From an uncultured Oscillospiraceae bacterium (GTDB taxonomy: Bacteria; Bacillota; Clostridia; Oscillospirales; Acutalibacteraceae), in contig USBH01000100.1 in the NCBI GenBank assembly GCA_900552925.1, forward strand, positions 1 through 6,341: a DNA stretch of 6,341 nt, read 5' to 3'. Below, piece by piece: positions 1 to 5,946 of this stretch (the first letter of the stretch is position 1; each line of letters opens with the position of its first letter). Under the pieces are notes generated by a model. It saw nothing but the letters and a program-made list of their open reading frames with translations, made no database searches and had not been told where the DNA came from. A program made the position numbers and the translations under genes.

Positions 1-49
1 ACGAGATTAGCTGCAGTCTCGTGGGCTCGGAGATGTGTATAAGAGACAG
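1..49 (+). other. Illumina Nextera i7-side adapter (library artefact)
   Basis: This is not genomic DNA. Bases 1-7 match the end of the P7 primer. Bases 8-15 (TAGCTGCA) sit where the 8-base i7 index belongs. Bases 16-30 are the Nextera read-2 segment (GTCTCGTGGGCTCGG), and bases 31-49 are the 19-bp Tn5 mosaic end (AGATGTGTATAAGAGACAG). Genomic sequence begins at 50. Translating through the adapter gives the false peptide starts [10 protein letters not shown] and MYKRQ, so no start codon should be placed here. Confidence 0.98.
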
Positions 50-500
50 TCAGAAGGCGCCGGCCGGCGGCTTTTCCGCGCTGCGCGCCAAGGCCGAGGC
101 GCTCGGCATCCCGGCGCTCGCCGACCGGATCGGCATCGGCGTCCCGACGCTGCGCGATATCATCGCCGAGCTCGAGAAGCCCGGCCGCGACCCGCGCGAC
201 GAGCTGCCGAGCCCGCTGCTGCGCAGCGACATCAAGGACATCAAGGATCTGAAGGTCGGCATGGAGCTGAAGGGCACCGTGCGGAACGTCATCGATTTCG
301 GCGCCTTCGTCGACATCGGCGTCCACCAGGACGGCCTCGTGCACATCACGCAGATCTCGAACAAGTTTGTCCGCCACCCGTCCGACGTGCTGAAGGTCGG
401 CGACATCGTGACCGTCTGGGTGCTCTCCGTCGACGTCGACCGCAACCGCATCGGGCTCACGATGAAGAAGCCGCCGGAGAACAGCGCCGGAAAATCGTAA
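50..500 (+). CDS. tex: Tex family RNA-binding transcription accessory protein, C-terminal fragment
   Basis: This is the last ~150 residues of a Tex protein, cut at its 5' end by the edge of the fragment; full Tex proteins are usually about 700-800 residues. The reading frame enters from the adapter, and the first fully genomic codon is at 51. The fragment opens with a helical stretch containing GRDPRDELP, the usual link between the helix-hairpin-helix core and the S1 domain. An S1 RNA-binding domain follows (about 252-470), with [26 protein letters not shown] and the closing RIGLTMKK, all typical of Tex. Tex is a cytoplasmic nucleic-acid-binding protein linked to transcription and RNA metabolism; its exact role in this group is not established. 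The stop codon is TAA at 498-500. A ~100-bp gap with its own promoter separates it from the next gene, so it is probably a separate unit. The identification is firm and the missing N-terminus cannot be assessed. Confidence 0.95.
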
Positions 501-533
501 AATCAGCGGACAGACAGCCGTTTTTTGTCCGCA

Positions 534-549
534 GGCGGTTGACACCGCC
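534..549. repeat. Inverted repeat over the -35 box (possible operator)
   Basis: GGCGGT-TGAC-ACCGCC is a perfect 6-bp inverted repeat with a 4-base centre, and it covers the TTGACA -35 hexamer at 539-544. A repressor binding here would block RNA polymerase, but no regulator can be assigned. As RNA it would form a short hairpin with no T-run after it, so it is not a terminator. Confidence 0.4.
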
Positions 550-567
550 GCCAAAAAGCTGTAAACT
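539..567 (+). promoter_or_regulatory. Sigma-A-type promoter for the exporter/RluA operon
   Basis: A perfect -35 box TTGACA (539-544) is followed, after exactly 17 bp, by TAAACT (562-567; 4 of 6 matches to TATAAT). Transcription would start near 574, giving a leader of roughly 27 nt before the ATG at 601. A strong ribosome binding site, AGGGGG (587-592), lies 8 bases before that ATG. The position between tex and the next gene suits a promoter for the three-gene operon. Confidence 0.65.
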
Positions 568-600
568 TGTTCCAATCAAAGCTGACAGGGGGAAACGAGC

Positions 601-1392
601 ATGGCAGACCAACCGGCACCCGCGGAAAGCGCGGCGGGGCTTTCGTTCCAGATGGGCGAAGCGCTGCTGCGCAACGGCGCGGAGATCTTCCGCGTGCAGG
701 AGACAATGGAGCGCGTCGCGCACGCCTACGGCATCGAAGAGTACAATGTTTATGTGCTCTCCAACGCGATTTTCGCAAACGCCGTGGAAAACGGGCGGCG
801 CGTGGAGACGAAGCTCAAGTTCATTCCGGGCTCCTCGATCCACTTCGGGCGCATCGCGGGCATCAACCAGCTCTCGCGTGAAATCGAGGGCGGCAGCGTT
901 TCGATCCCGGAGGCCTGCGAGCGGCTGCATGCGATCGTCGACATCCCCTACACCCATCCGGCGGCGCTGGTGCTGGCCTGCGGCGTCGGCAGCGCCTGCT
1001 TCAGCTACCTGTTCGGCGGCTCGGTGTTCGACGCGCTCGCGGCCCTGCTCTGCGGCTTTGTGCTGCAGATCTTCCTGAACGTCATCGACCGCGGCACCGC
1101 CCTGAAGTTCATCACGAACCTCGCCGCAAGCGCGCTCGTCGCCTTCTGCGCGGTCGCGCTCTTTTCGCTCGGCCTCGGCGACAGCCTCGACAAAATCATC
1201 ATCGGCTCGATCATCCGCCTCGTCCCCGGCGTCGCGCTGACCACCTCGATCCGCGACTTTCTCAACAGCGACTACCTGAGCGGCACGATCCGCATGATCG
1301 ACGCCTTTCTGATTGGCGGCTGCATCGCGATCGGCGTCGGCGCCGTCGTCATGCTCTATCTCAATATTGCGGGAGGTGCTCCGATCTTATGA
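601..1392 (+). CDS. Threonine/serine exporter family protein, ThrE N-terminal-type subunit (DUF1212, YjjP-like)
   Basis: This 263-residue inner-membrane protein is the larger half of a split ThrE-type exporter. The soluble N-terminal part (about 1-115) carries the family signature GEALLRNGAEIFRVQETMER (residues 19-38). About five hydrophobic segments follow between residues 119 and 256. The conserved RLVPGVALTTSIRDFLNSDY (206-225) and LSGTIRMIDAFLIGG motifs lie between them. In Corynebacterium, ThrE exports threonine and serine as one polypeptide, while the E. coli relatives YjjP and YjjB act together and have been linked to succinate export. The substrate here cannot be read from sequence. 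The start at 601 is supported by AGGGGG with 8-base spacing and by the family's usual N-terminus. The stop (1390-1392) overlaps the next ATG as ATGA, so the two subunits are probably translationally coupled and made together. Confidence 0.9.
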   Translation: MADQPAPAESAAGLSFQMGEALLRNGAEIFRVQETMERVAHAYGIEEYNVYVLSNAIFANAVENGRRVETKLKFIPGSSIHFGRIAGINQLSREIEGGSVSIPEACERLHAIVDIPYTHPAALVLACGVGSACFSYLFGGSVFDALAALLCGFVLQIFLNVIDRGTALKFITNLAASALVAFCAVALFSLGLGDSLDKIIIGSIIRLVPGVALTTSIRDFLNSDYLSGTIRMIDAFLIGGCIAIGVGAVVMLYLNIAGGAPIL

Positions 1393-1862
1393 CGCCTGCC
1401 GTTCTCTTCGACTGGGCGGTGCAGACGCTCGTCGCCTTCGTCGCGACCATCGCCTTTTCGATCATCTTCCACACGCCGCGAAACCAGTACGCCTTTGCCG
1501 GCATCACCGGCGCAGTCGGCTGGCTGATCTACATCGTCTACATGCACTTTCAGCCGGACACCGTTTTCGCTTCGTTTTTCGCCGCGCTCGGCCTGGCGTA
1601 CATCTCGCGCATCTTCTCCTTTGTGCGCCGCGCGCCGCTGACGATTTTCCTGATCAGCGGCATTTTCCCCATCGTGCCCGGCGCCGGCATCTACTACACA
1701 GGCTACCATATTTTCATGAACGACAACGCCGCCGCGCTCGCGACCGGCATGGAAACGATCAAGATCGCGATCGCGATTGCCATTGCGATCGGCATCGTCG
1801 TCTCCCTGCCGCCGTTTTTCTTCACGCTCGGGCGGACGCACAAGAAAGGAAACGCCGCTTGA
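1389..1862 (+). CDS. Threonine/serine exporter family protein, ThrE C-terminal-type subunit (DUF3815, YjjB-like)
   Basis: This 157-residue, very hydrophobic protein is the smaller half of the split exporter and is expected to form a complex with the upstream subunit in the cytoplasmic membrane. It shows about five membrane segments (roughly 9-28, 36-53, 57-76, 83-101 and 122-146). It also carries the family motif IFPIVPGAGIYYTGYHIF (92-109). The last helix contains an unusually regular Ile-Ala alternation (residues 126-134), and the protein ends in a short basic tail (GRTHKKGNAA). Translation begins inside the stop codon of the preceding gene (ATGA, 4-bp overlap). A GGGAGG run (1370-1375), inside the end of that gene, lies 13 bases upstream. 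The stop (1860-1862) overlaps the TTG start of the pseudouridine synthase gene. Length and topology match YjjB; the transported molecule is unknown. Confidence 0.88.
   Translation: MTPAVLFDWAVQTLVAFVATIAFSIIFHTPRNQYAFAGITGAVGWLIYIVYMHFQPDTVFASFFAALGLAYISRIFSFVRRAPLTIFLISGIFPIVPGAGIYYTGYHIFMNDNAAALATGMETIKIAIAIAIAIGIVVSLPPFFFTLGRTHKKGNAA
1843..1850 (+). promoter_or_regulatory. Ribosome binding site fixing the TTG start of the RluA-family gene
   Basis: AGAAAGGA lies 8 bases before TTG at 1859-1861. The next in-frame ATG (1877) has no purine-rich stretch at a suitable distance and would remove the first beta strand seen in the family (KQVTI). Confidence 0.7.
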
Positions 1863-2821
1863 AACAGGTTACCATCATGCCGAACGACGCTAACCAGCGC
1901 GTCGACAAATTTCTGACCAAATCCTACCCGAACCTGCCGCAGTCCATGCTCTACAAGGCGATCCGCAAAAAGGACATCAAGCTGAACGGAAAGCGCTGCG
2001 AGATCTCCACGCGCCTGCAGGCCGGCGACGTGCTGACGATGTACCTGAAGGACGAATTCTTCGCGCAGTCGCCGAAGGCGTACGACTTCCTGAAGGCCCC
2101 GGCCAAAATCAGCGTGCTTTACGAGGACGAGAACATCATGATTCTCGACAAGAAGCCGGGCCTGATCGTGCACCCGGACGAAAACTACCACTTCGATTCG
2201 CTGATCGCCCGCGTGCAGCACTACCTCTACGACCGCGGCGAATACGACCCCGAGCAGGAAAACGCGTTTGCGCCGGCGCTGATCAACCGCATCGACCGCA
2301 ATACCGGCGGCATCGTGATGGCCGCGAAAAACGCGGAAACGCTGCGCATCATGAACGAGAAGGTCAAGCACCGCGAGATGGACAAGCTCTACCTGTGCGT
2401 CGTCTGCGGCGTGCCGGAAAAGAAAAGCGACACGCTGACCGGCTATCTCGAGAAAAACGAGAGCCAGAACCGCGTCTACATCACGAACCGCAAGACGGAC
2501 GAGAGCCGGAGCATCCGCACCAAATACACGGTGCTCGAGACGCGGCGCGATTTCAGCCTGCTGGAGGTCGAGCTTCTGACCGGCCGCACGCACCAGATCC
2601 GCGCGCACATGGCCTCGATCGGCCATCCGCTCGCCGGCGACGGCAAGTACGGCAAAAACGCCGACAACAAGAAATCCGGCTTTCCGTATCAGGCGCTCTA
2701 CGCGTACAAGCTGACGTTCCGCTTCAGGACCGACGCCGGCAGCCTGAACTACCTCGACGGCCGCACGTTTACGGCAGAAAAGGTCTGGTTCCTCGACGAA
2801 TTCCGCGCATTCCCGAAATAA
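1859..2821 (+). CDS. RluA family pseudouridine synthase (RluC/RluD-like, with S4 domain)
   Basis: This 320-residue enzyme is predicted to isomerise specific uridines to pseudouridine in RNA, most likely 23S rRNA; the exact target site cannot be deduced. An S4 RNA-binding domain occupies about residues 12-65 (QRVDKFL, AIRKKDIKLNGKR, LQAGDVL). The catalytic domain begins near residue 84. Motif II is NRIDRNTGGIVMAAKN with the catalytic Asp at 146. The conserved TGRTHQIRAHMASIGHPLAG (241-260) and the following GDGKYG complete the active-site region. The first residue of motif II is Asn (N143) where HRLDR is the commoner form. The TTG start at 1859 is preferred because of its ribosome binding site and because MKQVTIMPND matches family N-termini. 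It overlaps the exporter stop as TTGA, making it the third gene of the operon. No functional link between rRNA modification and export is implied by the arrangement. The operon ends at the terminator that follows at 2830. Confidence 0.93.
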   Translation: MKQVTIMPNDANQRVDKFLTKSYPNLPQSMLYKAIRKKDIKLNGKRCEISTRLQAGDVLTMYLKDEFFAQSPKAYDFLKAPAKISVLYEDENIMILDKKPGLIVHPDENYHFDSLIARVQHYLYDRGEYDPEQENAFAPALINRIDRNTGGIVMAAKNAETLRIMNEKVKHREMDKLYLCVVCGVPEKKSDTLTGYLEKNESQNRVYITNRKTDESRSIRTKYTVLETRRDFSLLEVELLTGRTHQIRAHMASIGHPLAGDGKYGKNADNKKSGFPYQALYAYKLTFRFRTDAGSLNYLDGRTFTAEKVWFLDEFRAFPK

Positions 2822-2829
2822 GCAAAAAA

Positions 2830-2854
2830 GCTCCCTGCCGGGAGCCTCTTTTTT
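2830..2854 (+). terminator. Intrinsic terminator of the tex-side operon
   Basis: Nine bases after the RluA-family stop codon, GCTCCC (2830-2835) and GGGAGC (2840-2845) form a perfect 6-bp stem with a TGCC loop. The sequence CTC and six T residues (2849-2854) follow, and six A residues precede the stem. This is a textbook rho-independent terminator for the + strand. Confidence 0.85.
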
Positions 2855-2862
2855 ATGCCGAA

Positions 2863-2894
2863 AAAAACCGGTCCTGCAGAACAGGCCGGTTTTT
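2863..2894. terminator. Bidirectional terminator between the convergent operons
   Basis: AAAAACCGG (2863-2871) pairs with CCGGTTTTT (2886-2894) in a 9-bp stem. CCTG/CAGG extends it inside, past a single bulged T, with a 5-base loop. The stem has an A/T run on both outer sides, so it gives a U-tract in either direction. It most likely stops the ftsE-ftsX-peptidase transcript, whose last stop codon is only 4 bp away, and backs up the + strand terminator at 2830. Confidence 0.85.
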
Positions 2895-2898
2895 ATCG

Positions 2899-4029
2899 TT
2901 AAAAGTATTCGAACGGGTTTGTCGTGCTGCCGGACTGCAGCACCTCAAAGTGCAGGTGCGGGCCGGTCGAGTTTCCGGTGGAGCCGACGTACGCGATCGT
3001 CTGCCCGGCGGAGACCGTATCCCCGGCCGAGCAGGCCAGCGCGCTCGCGTGCGCATAGCGGGTGGAATAGCCGTCGCCGTGGTCGATGAACACACAGTAG
3101 CCGTAGCTGTCCATCCAGCCGCTGTAGGCGACCGTTCCGCCGGCCGCCGCAACGATCGGCTCGCCGTAGATGCCGCTGCCCGCGATATCGATGCCGCGGT
3201 GCCCGTCGTCGCCGTAGTAGCAGGTGATGTAGGTATAGCCGGGCATCGGCCACACAAAGCCGGATGCCGCCGCATAGCCTGCGCCGCCCGCGTTGTTTTC
3301 GGCCGCCTCCAGCGCCGCATGGTACGCTTCATACCACACATCGACCGCATCGGCCGCCGCGGCTTTTTCCTCGGCGAGGCGCGCAGCCTCCGCTTCGGCT
3401 TGTGCCGCCTCCTGTTCGGCCTGCGTCAGCTGCGCCTGATTCTCCGCGTACTGCACGATCAGCGCGCTGCGCGCTTCGTCCAGCGACGCTCTGCTTTCCA
3501 GAAGCGCCGCCCGGTCGGCCGTGTCCTGCGCCGCCTGCGCTTCGAGCGCGGCCAAGTCCGTTTCGGGCGTATCGTCCGCGCCGGACGAGCCACTCTCCTG
3601 CAGGTAGCTCAGCAGGACTGCGTTGTCCATATACAGGGACGCGGCCCCGCCCGGCTGATTCACCGCATGCAGAGACGGCTGAAGCGCATCGGCGCCGTCC
3701 GCCACGGCCTGCCGCTCGCCCTGCCCGATCCGTTCGTCGAGCACGGCGATTTCTTCTTCCAATGCGTCGATGTCCTGCTGGACCGCATCGATTTGCGCCT
3801 GCAGCGCATCGCTGCAGGCGCGTTTTTGCGTTACATCATCGCGCAGCCGTTCAAGCTGCGCATTGTTTTCCGCTTCCGCCGCATCCAGCTGCTCGAGCTG
3901 TGCCTTCAGGTCGGAAATGGATTCCGCCCGGACGGACGGCAGGGGAAGCAGGTTGGAATAGAGCAAAACCAAAGCTGTAAGTGAGAAGGTGACTAAGCTG
4001 CGCATGAAGCCATGCTTAGACAATCGCAT
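2899..4029 (-). CDS. Secreted M23 (LytM-type) peptidoglycan peptidase with coiled coils, probable FtsEX partner (EnvC-like)
   Basis: This 376-residue secreted protein has an N-terminal signal peptide (basic MRLSKHGFMR, hydrophobic core, likely cleavage after VRA, residues 33-35). Two coiled-coil stretches follow (about 36-108 and 155-245), split by a Gly/Ser/Asp-rich linker. The C-terminal M23/LytM domain runs from about 257 to 376. The zinc motif HxxxD is H277/D281 (GHRGIDIAG), the catalytic-type His is H327 (RYAH) and the HxH motif is H358/H360 (GPHLHFEV). All expected catalytic residues are therefore present, unlike E. coli EnvC, whose LytM domain is degenerate and only activates amidases. 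It probably cuts peptide cross-links in the wall itself. The ATG at 4029 follows AAGGAAGGAG and overlaps the ftsX stop by 14 bp, indicating coupled expression. In known systems the FtsX external domain binds the coiled coil of such a partner, here an inference from gene order and architecture. The next ATG (residue 9) has no ribosome binding site. Confidence 0.9.
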   Translation of the reverse strand: MRLSKHGFMRSLVTFSLTALVLLYSNLLPLPSVRAESISDLKAQLEQLDAAEAENNAQLERLRDDVTQKRACSDALQAQIDAVQQDIDALEEEIAVLDERIGQGERQAVADGADALQPSLHAVNQPGGAASLYMDNAVLLSYLQESGSSGADDTPETDLAALEAQAAQDTADRAALLESRASLDEARSALIVQYAENQAQLTQAEQEAAQAEAEAARLAEEKAAAADAVDVWYEAYHAALEAAENNAGGAGYAAASGFVWPMPGYTYITCYYGDDGHRGIDIAGSGIYGEPIVAAAGGTVAYSGWMDSYGYCVFIDHGDGYSTRYAHASALACSAGDTVSAGQTIAYVGSTGNSTGPHLHFEVLQSGSTTNPFEYF

Positions 4030-4927
4030 TCTCTCCTTCCTTGTTCAAGTATTTGCCAATCGAGATGCTGCCGCCGATCAGGCCGAACAGCGCGCCGGCG
4101 ATCGCGTAAGCCGCAATGATGTAGCCGATATACGGATCGATATCGACCGCCGTGAGGAACGGCATGATGTTGTACAGCGCCATGACCGCCTGGTCGTAGA
4201 CCAGCAGCAGAATCGCCACCGAAACGCCGCCCGAAATCAGGCCGATGACCATGCCCTCGACGATGAACGGGACGCGGACGAAGCCGTTCGTCGCGCCGAC
4301 GGATTTCATGATGTTGATTTCCGAACGGCGGGAGAACATCGTGACCTTGACCGTGTTCGAAATGATGAACAGCGAAACAACGCCGAGCACGGCGATCAGC
4401 ACGACGCTCGCCACGCGGACGACCGCATCGATGCTCGAGAGCTTCGATGCGATGTCGGCGTAATCGGTGTAGTGATCCACGCCCTCGATTGACTGAATCT
4501 GTTCCATAGTTTCGTCATAAATGGTCAAATCATACATCGAAATTGTGTAAGCGTCCGGCAAAAAGTTGTCGTCGCCCTCGAGGCCCTGCAGAATCGTGCC
4601 GTCGTCGCCGAGGCTCTCCATCATATTGGCCAGCGCGTCGTCCTTCGGGATGAACGTGCAGTCGCTGACGTTTTCGATGCTGCGGATCTCGTTGCCGATC
4701 TCGATTGCGGTCAGCGACGGCAGGCCGGTCGTCAGGTAAACCGTGATGCTGTTGTTGCCCTCGACCGACGCCATCATCGAAGTGAGGTTCACCGAGACGA
4801 GCGCGGCGCAGCCGGTCAGCAGCAGGCAGGAGATCAGCACGCCGATCGAGGCGATGCTCATCGTTCTGTTTTTCCAGAGGTTCTTGAAGCCCTCCTTGAG
4901 GAGGTATCCGATATTATGTATTTTCAT
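4016..4927 (-). CDS. ftsX: Cell division protein FtsX, membrane subunit of the FtsEX complex
   Basis: This 303-residue protein has the standard FtsX layout. A short cytoplasmic N-terminus (IGYLLKEGFKNLWKNR) precedes TM1 (about 24-46). A large extracellular domain (about 47-165) separates it from TM2 (168-190), TM3 (220-245) and TM4 (266-288). The cytoplasmic loop after TM2 carries the family signature RRSEINIMKSVGATNGFVR, the expected contact with the ATPase FtsE. FtsEX does not transport a substrate; it transmits ATP hydrolysis across the membrane to switch on a wall hydrolase during division or elongation. The gene starts 28 bp after the ftsE stop, and its end overlaps the M23 peptidase start by 14 bp. 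The ATG at 4927 agrees with family N-termini, although its ribosome binding site is modest: GGGA at 9-base spacing, or AAAGGA at 14. Length is normal and no residue looks missing. Confidence 0.96.
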   Translation of the reverse strand: MKIHNIGYLLKEGFKNLWKNRTMSIASIGVLISCLLLTGCAALVSVNLTSMMASVEGNNSITVYLTTGLPSLTAIEIGNEIRSIENVSDCTFIPKDDALANMMESLGDDGTILQGLEGDDNFLPDAYTISMYDLTIYDETMEQIQSIEGVDHYTDYADIASKLSSIDAVVRVASVVLIAVLGVVSLFIISNTVKVTMFSRRSEINIMKSVGATNGFVRVPFIVEGMVIGLISGGVSVAILLLVYDQAVMALYNIMPFLTAVDIDPYIGYIIAAYAIAGALFGLIGGSISIGKYLNKEGENAIV

Positions 4928-4955
4928 AGATTCTTATCCCATCCTTTCAAGCGTT

Positions 4956-5816
4956 TCACGCCTCCTCGCGGGGCTCTTCCTCTTCATTCTCCGCAAGGAC
5001 GGTCTCCGTCGCCGAAAACTCTCTCGTGCTTTCAAACTGCCGCGCCTCGGCGTCCGCCTTCTGGCGCGCTTCCTTCGCGCGGCGAATCGCCTCGCGGTCC
5101 ACGGTCTCGGTGTCCTGCGAAATGGTGGCCGCCTCGTGCTGCTCTTTCGCGATCGCAGCCGTATCGGCGACGATTTCACCGCTGTGGATCTGGATGATGC
5201 GCTTGTGGAAGTGCTTGACGAGCGAGTGCTCGTGCGTGACCATGAGCACCGTCGTACCGCGGCGGTTGATTTCGCTCAGAAGGTCGACGATCTCGAACGA
5301 AAGCGCCGGGTCGATGTTGCCGGTCGGCTCGTCCGCGATGATCATCGACGGGTTGTTGACGAGCGCGCGCGCCAGACCGACACGCTGCCGCTCGCCGCCG
5401 GACATCTCCGTCGGGTAGTGCTTCGCCTTGTGCTGCAGGCCGACGAGGCTGAGGATGTACGGCACGCGCTTTTTGATCGTCCGCGGCGAAGCGCCGACGA
5501 CGCGCATCGCAAACGCGACGTTGTCGTAAACCGTCATGTGGTCGATCAGGCGGAAGTCCTGGAATACAAGGCCCATCTTTCTGCGCACGTACGGGATCTT
5601 GCCCTTACGGATATGGCTGACGTCCTGGCCGTCGATGATGACCTGTCCCTCGTTCGGGCGCTCCTCACAGGTGATGAGCTTCAGGAATGTGCTTTTTCCC
5701 GCGCCGCTCGAGCCGACGATAAAGACGAATTCGCCTTTGTCCACCTTCAGGTTAATATTGTGCAGCGCTTCCGTGCCGTTATTGTAGACTTTAGAAACAT
5801 TGCGGAACTCAATCAA
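4956..5816 (-). CDS. ftsE: Cell division ATP-binding protein FtsE with a charged C-terminal extension
   Basis: This 286-residue ABC ATPase powers the FtsEX complex from the cytoplasmic face of the membrane. Visible motifs are Walker A GSSGAGKS (35-42), Q-loop Q86 (VFQDF), ABC signature SGGERQ (139-144), Walker B MIIADEP (158-164, with D162 and E163) and H-loop H195 (VTHEHS). All residues needed for ATP hydrolysis are present. FtsE is usually about 220-230 residues. Here the conserved fold ends near residue 217 and is followed by about 69 residues rich in Glu, Ala, Arg and Lys, ending in an acidic tail (EEEEPREEA). The start is TTG at 5816: AAAGGAGG lies 7 bases upstream, and MIEFRNVSKVYNNG is the normal FtsE N-terminus. 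An upstream in-frame ATG (5849) would add 11 residues and bury that ribosome binding site in the coding region. It is the first gene of the ftsE-ftsX-M23 operon. Confidence 0.95.
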   Translation of the reverse strand: MIEFRNVSKVYNNGTEALHNINLKVDKGEFVFIVGSSGAGKSTFLKLITCEERPNEGQVIIDGQDVSHIRKGKIPYVRRKMGLVFQDFRLIDHMTVYDNVAFAMRVVGASPRTIKKRVPYILSLVGLQHKAKHYPTEMSGGERQRVGLARALVNNPSMIIADEPTGNIDPALSFEIVDLLSEINRRGTTVLMVTHEHSLVKHFHKRIIQIHSGEIVADTAAIAKEQHEAATISQDTETVDREAIRRAKEARQKADAEARQFESTREFSATETVLAENEEEEPREEA

Positions 5817-5823
5817 GGGTAGT

Positions 5824-5831
5824 CCTCCTTT
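5824..5831 (-). promoter_or_regulatory. ftsE: Ribosome binding site fixing the TTG start of ftsE
   Basis: On the - strand AAAGGAGG is a near-perfect match to the anti-Shine-Dalgarno sequence and lies 7 bases before TTG at 5816-5814. This decides the start against the in-frame ATG at 5849. Confidence 0.85.
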
Positions 5832-5852
5832 GGAGATGATATGAATCACTGC

Positions 5853-5863
5853 GGGGCGTCCCC
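5853..5863. repeat. Small GC-rich inverted repeat in the ftsE leader
   Basis: GGGG-CGT-CCCC, extended by one more C-G pair at 5852/5864, can form a 5-bp stem with a 3-base loop about 22 bases upstream of the ftsE ribosome binding site. The adjoining CCGG-CAAA-CCGG (5862-5873) could form a competing hairpin. No known riboswitch is recognised, and this may simply reflect high GC content. Confidence 0.3.
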
Positions 5864-5900
5864 GGCAAACCGGTTCTTCGCAGGTTTAAACAAAACAAAA

Positions 5901-5934
5901 GCCTTGTCGGCTTTTCTCATTATACCAACAAGGC
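5901..5934 (-). terminator. Terminator-like hairpin after the PucR/CdaR-type gene
   Basis: On the - strand GCCTTGT (5934-5928) pairs with ACAAGGC (5907-5901) in a 7-bp stem. Two further G-C pairs follow past one mismatch, and the loop is 14 bases. TTTTGTTTTGTTT follows directly, and a run of A residues precedes the hairpin. This is the best candidate for ending transcription of the regulator gene. The T-tract is interrupted by G, so termination may be incomplete. The loop contains the -10 box of the ftsE promoter. Confidence 0.65.
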
Positions 5935-5946
5935 TCTGTTTTTTAA
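5919..5946 (-). promoter_or_regulatory. Probable promoter of the ftsE-ftsX-M23 operon
   Basis: On the - strand an extended -10 element TGGTATAAT (5927-5919) contains a perfect TATAAT. TTAAAA (5946-5941; 4 of 6 matches to TTGACA) lies 16 bp upstream as a weak -35. The TG motif can compensate for the weak -35. Transcription would begin near 5912, leaving a leader of about 95 nt before the ftsE TTG. A weaker alternative -10, TATTAT, is at 5964-5959. Confidence 0.65.

Noticed and set aside
506..532. Hairpin GCGGACA/TGTCCGC after tex as a terminator
   Set aside because: The T-run lies in the 13-base loop, not after the stem. A shorter CGG/CCG stem directly before the T-run is too weak to call, so no tex terminator is annotated.
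35..1078. Long + strand reading frame of 347 codons
   Set aside because: It begins in the adapter, is Arg/Ala-rich as expected of a shifted frame in GC-rich DNA, and overlaps the clear tex and exporter genes.
1703..2626. Long - strand reading frame opposite the pseudouridine synthase gene
   Set aside because: It is an antisense shadow with Val/Arg/Ala/Asp-rich low-complexity sequence, no recognisable motif, and no ribosome binding site that I found.
2395..3984. 529-codon + strand frame antisense to the M23 peptidase
   Set aside because: The opposite strand encodes a peptidase with a signal peptide and full active-site motifs; this frame is its shadow and runs across two terminators.
4808..4822. 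Lipobox-like LTGC (residues 37-40) in FtsX
   Set aside because: It lies inside the first membrane helix of a four-helix protein with a cytoplasmic N-terminus, so lipoprotein processing is not expected.
4934..4942. Minimal reading frame ATG-GGA-TAA between ftsE and ftsX
   Set aside because: Its ATG overlaps the AAAGGA purine tract with no spacing for a ribosome binding site; it is probably a chance triplet series.
4743..5822. 359-codon + strand frame antisense to ftsE and ftsX
   Set aside because: FtsE and FtsX motifs are unambiguous on the - strand; this frame is Arg/Asp/Val-rich with no family features.
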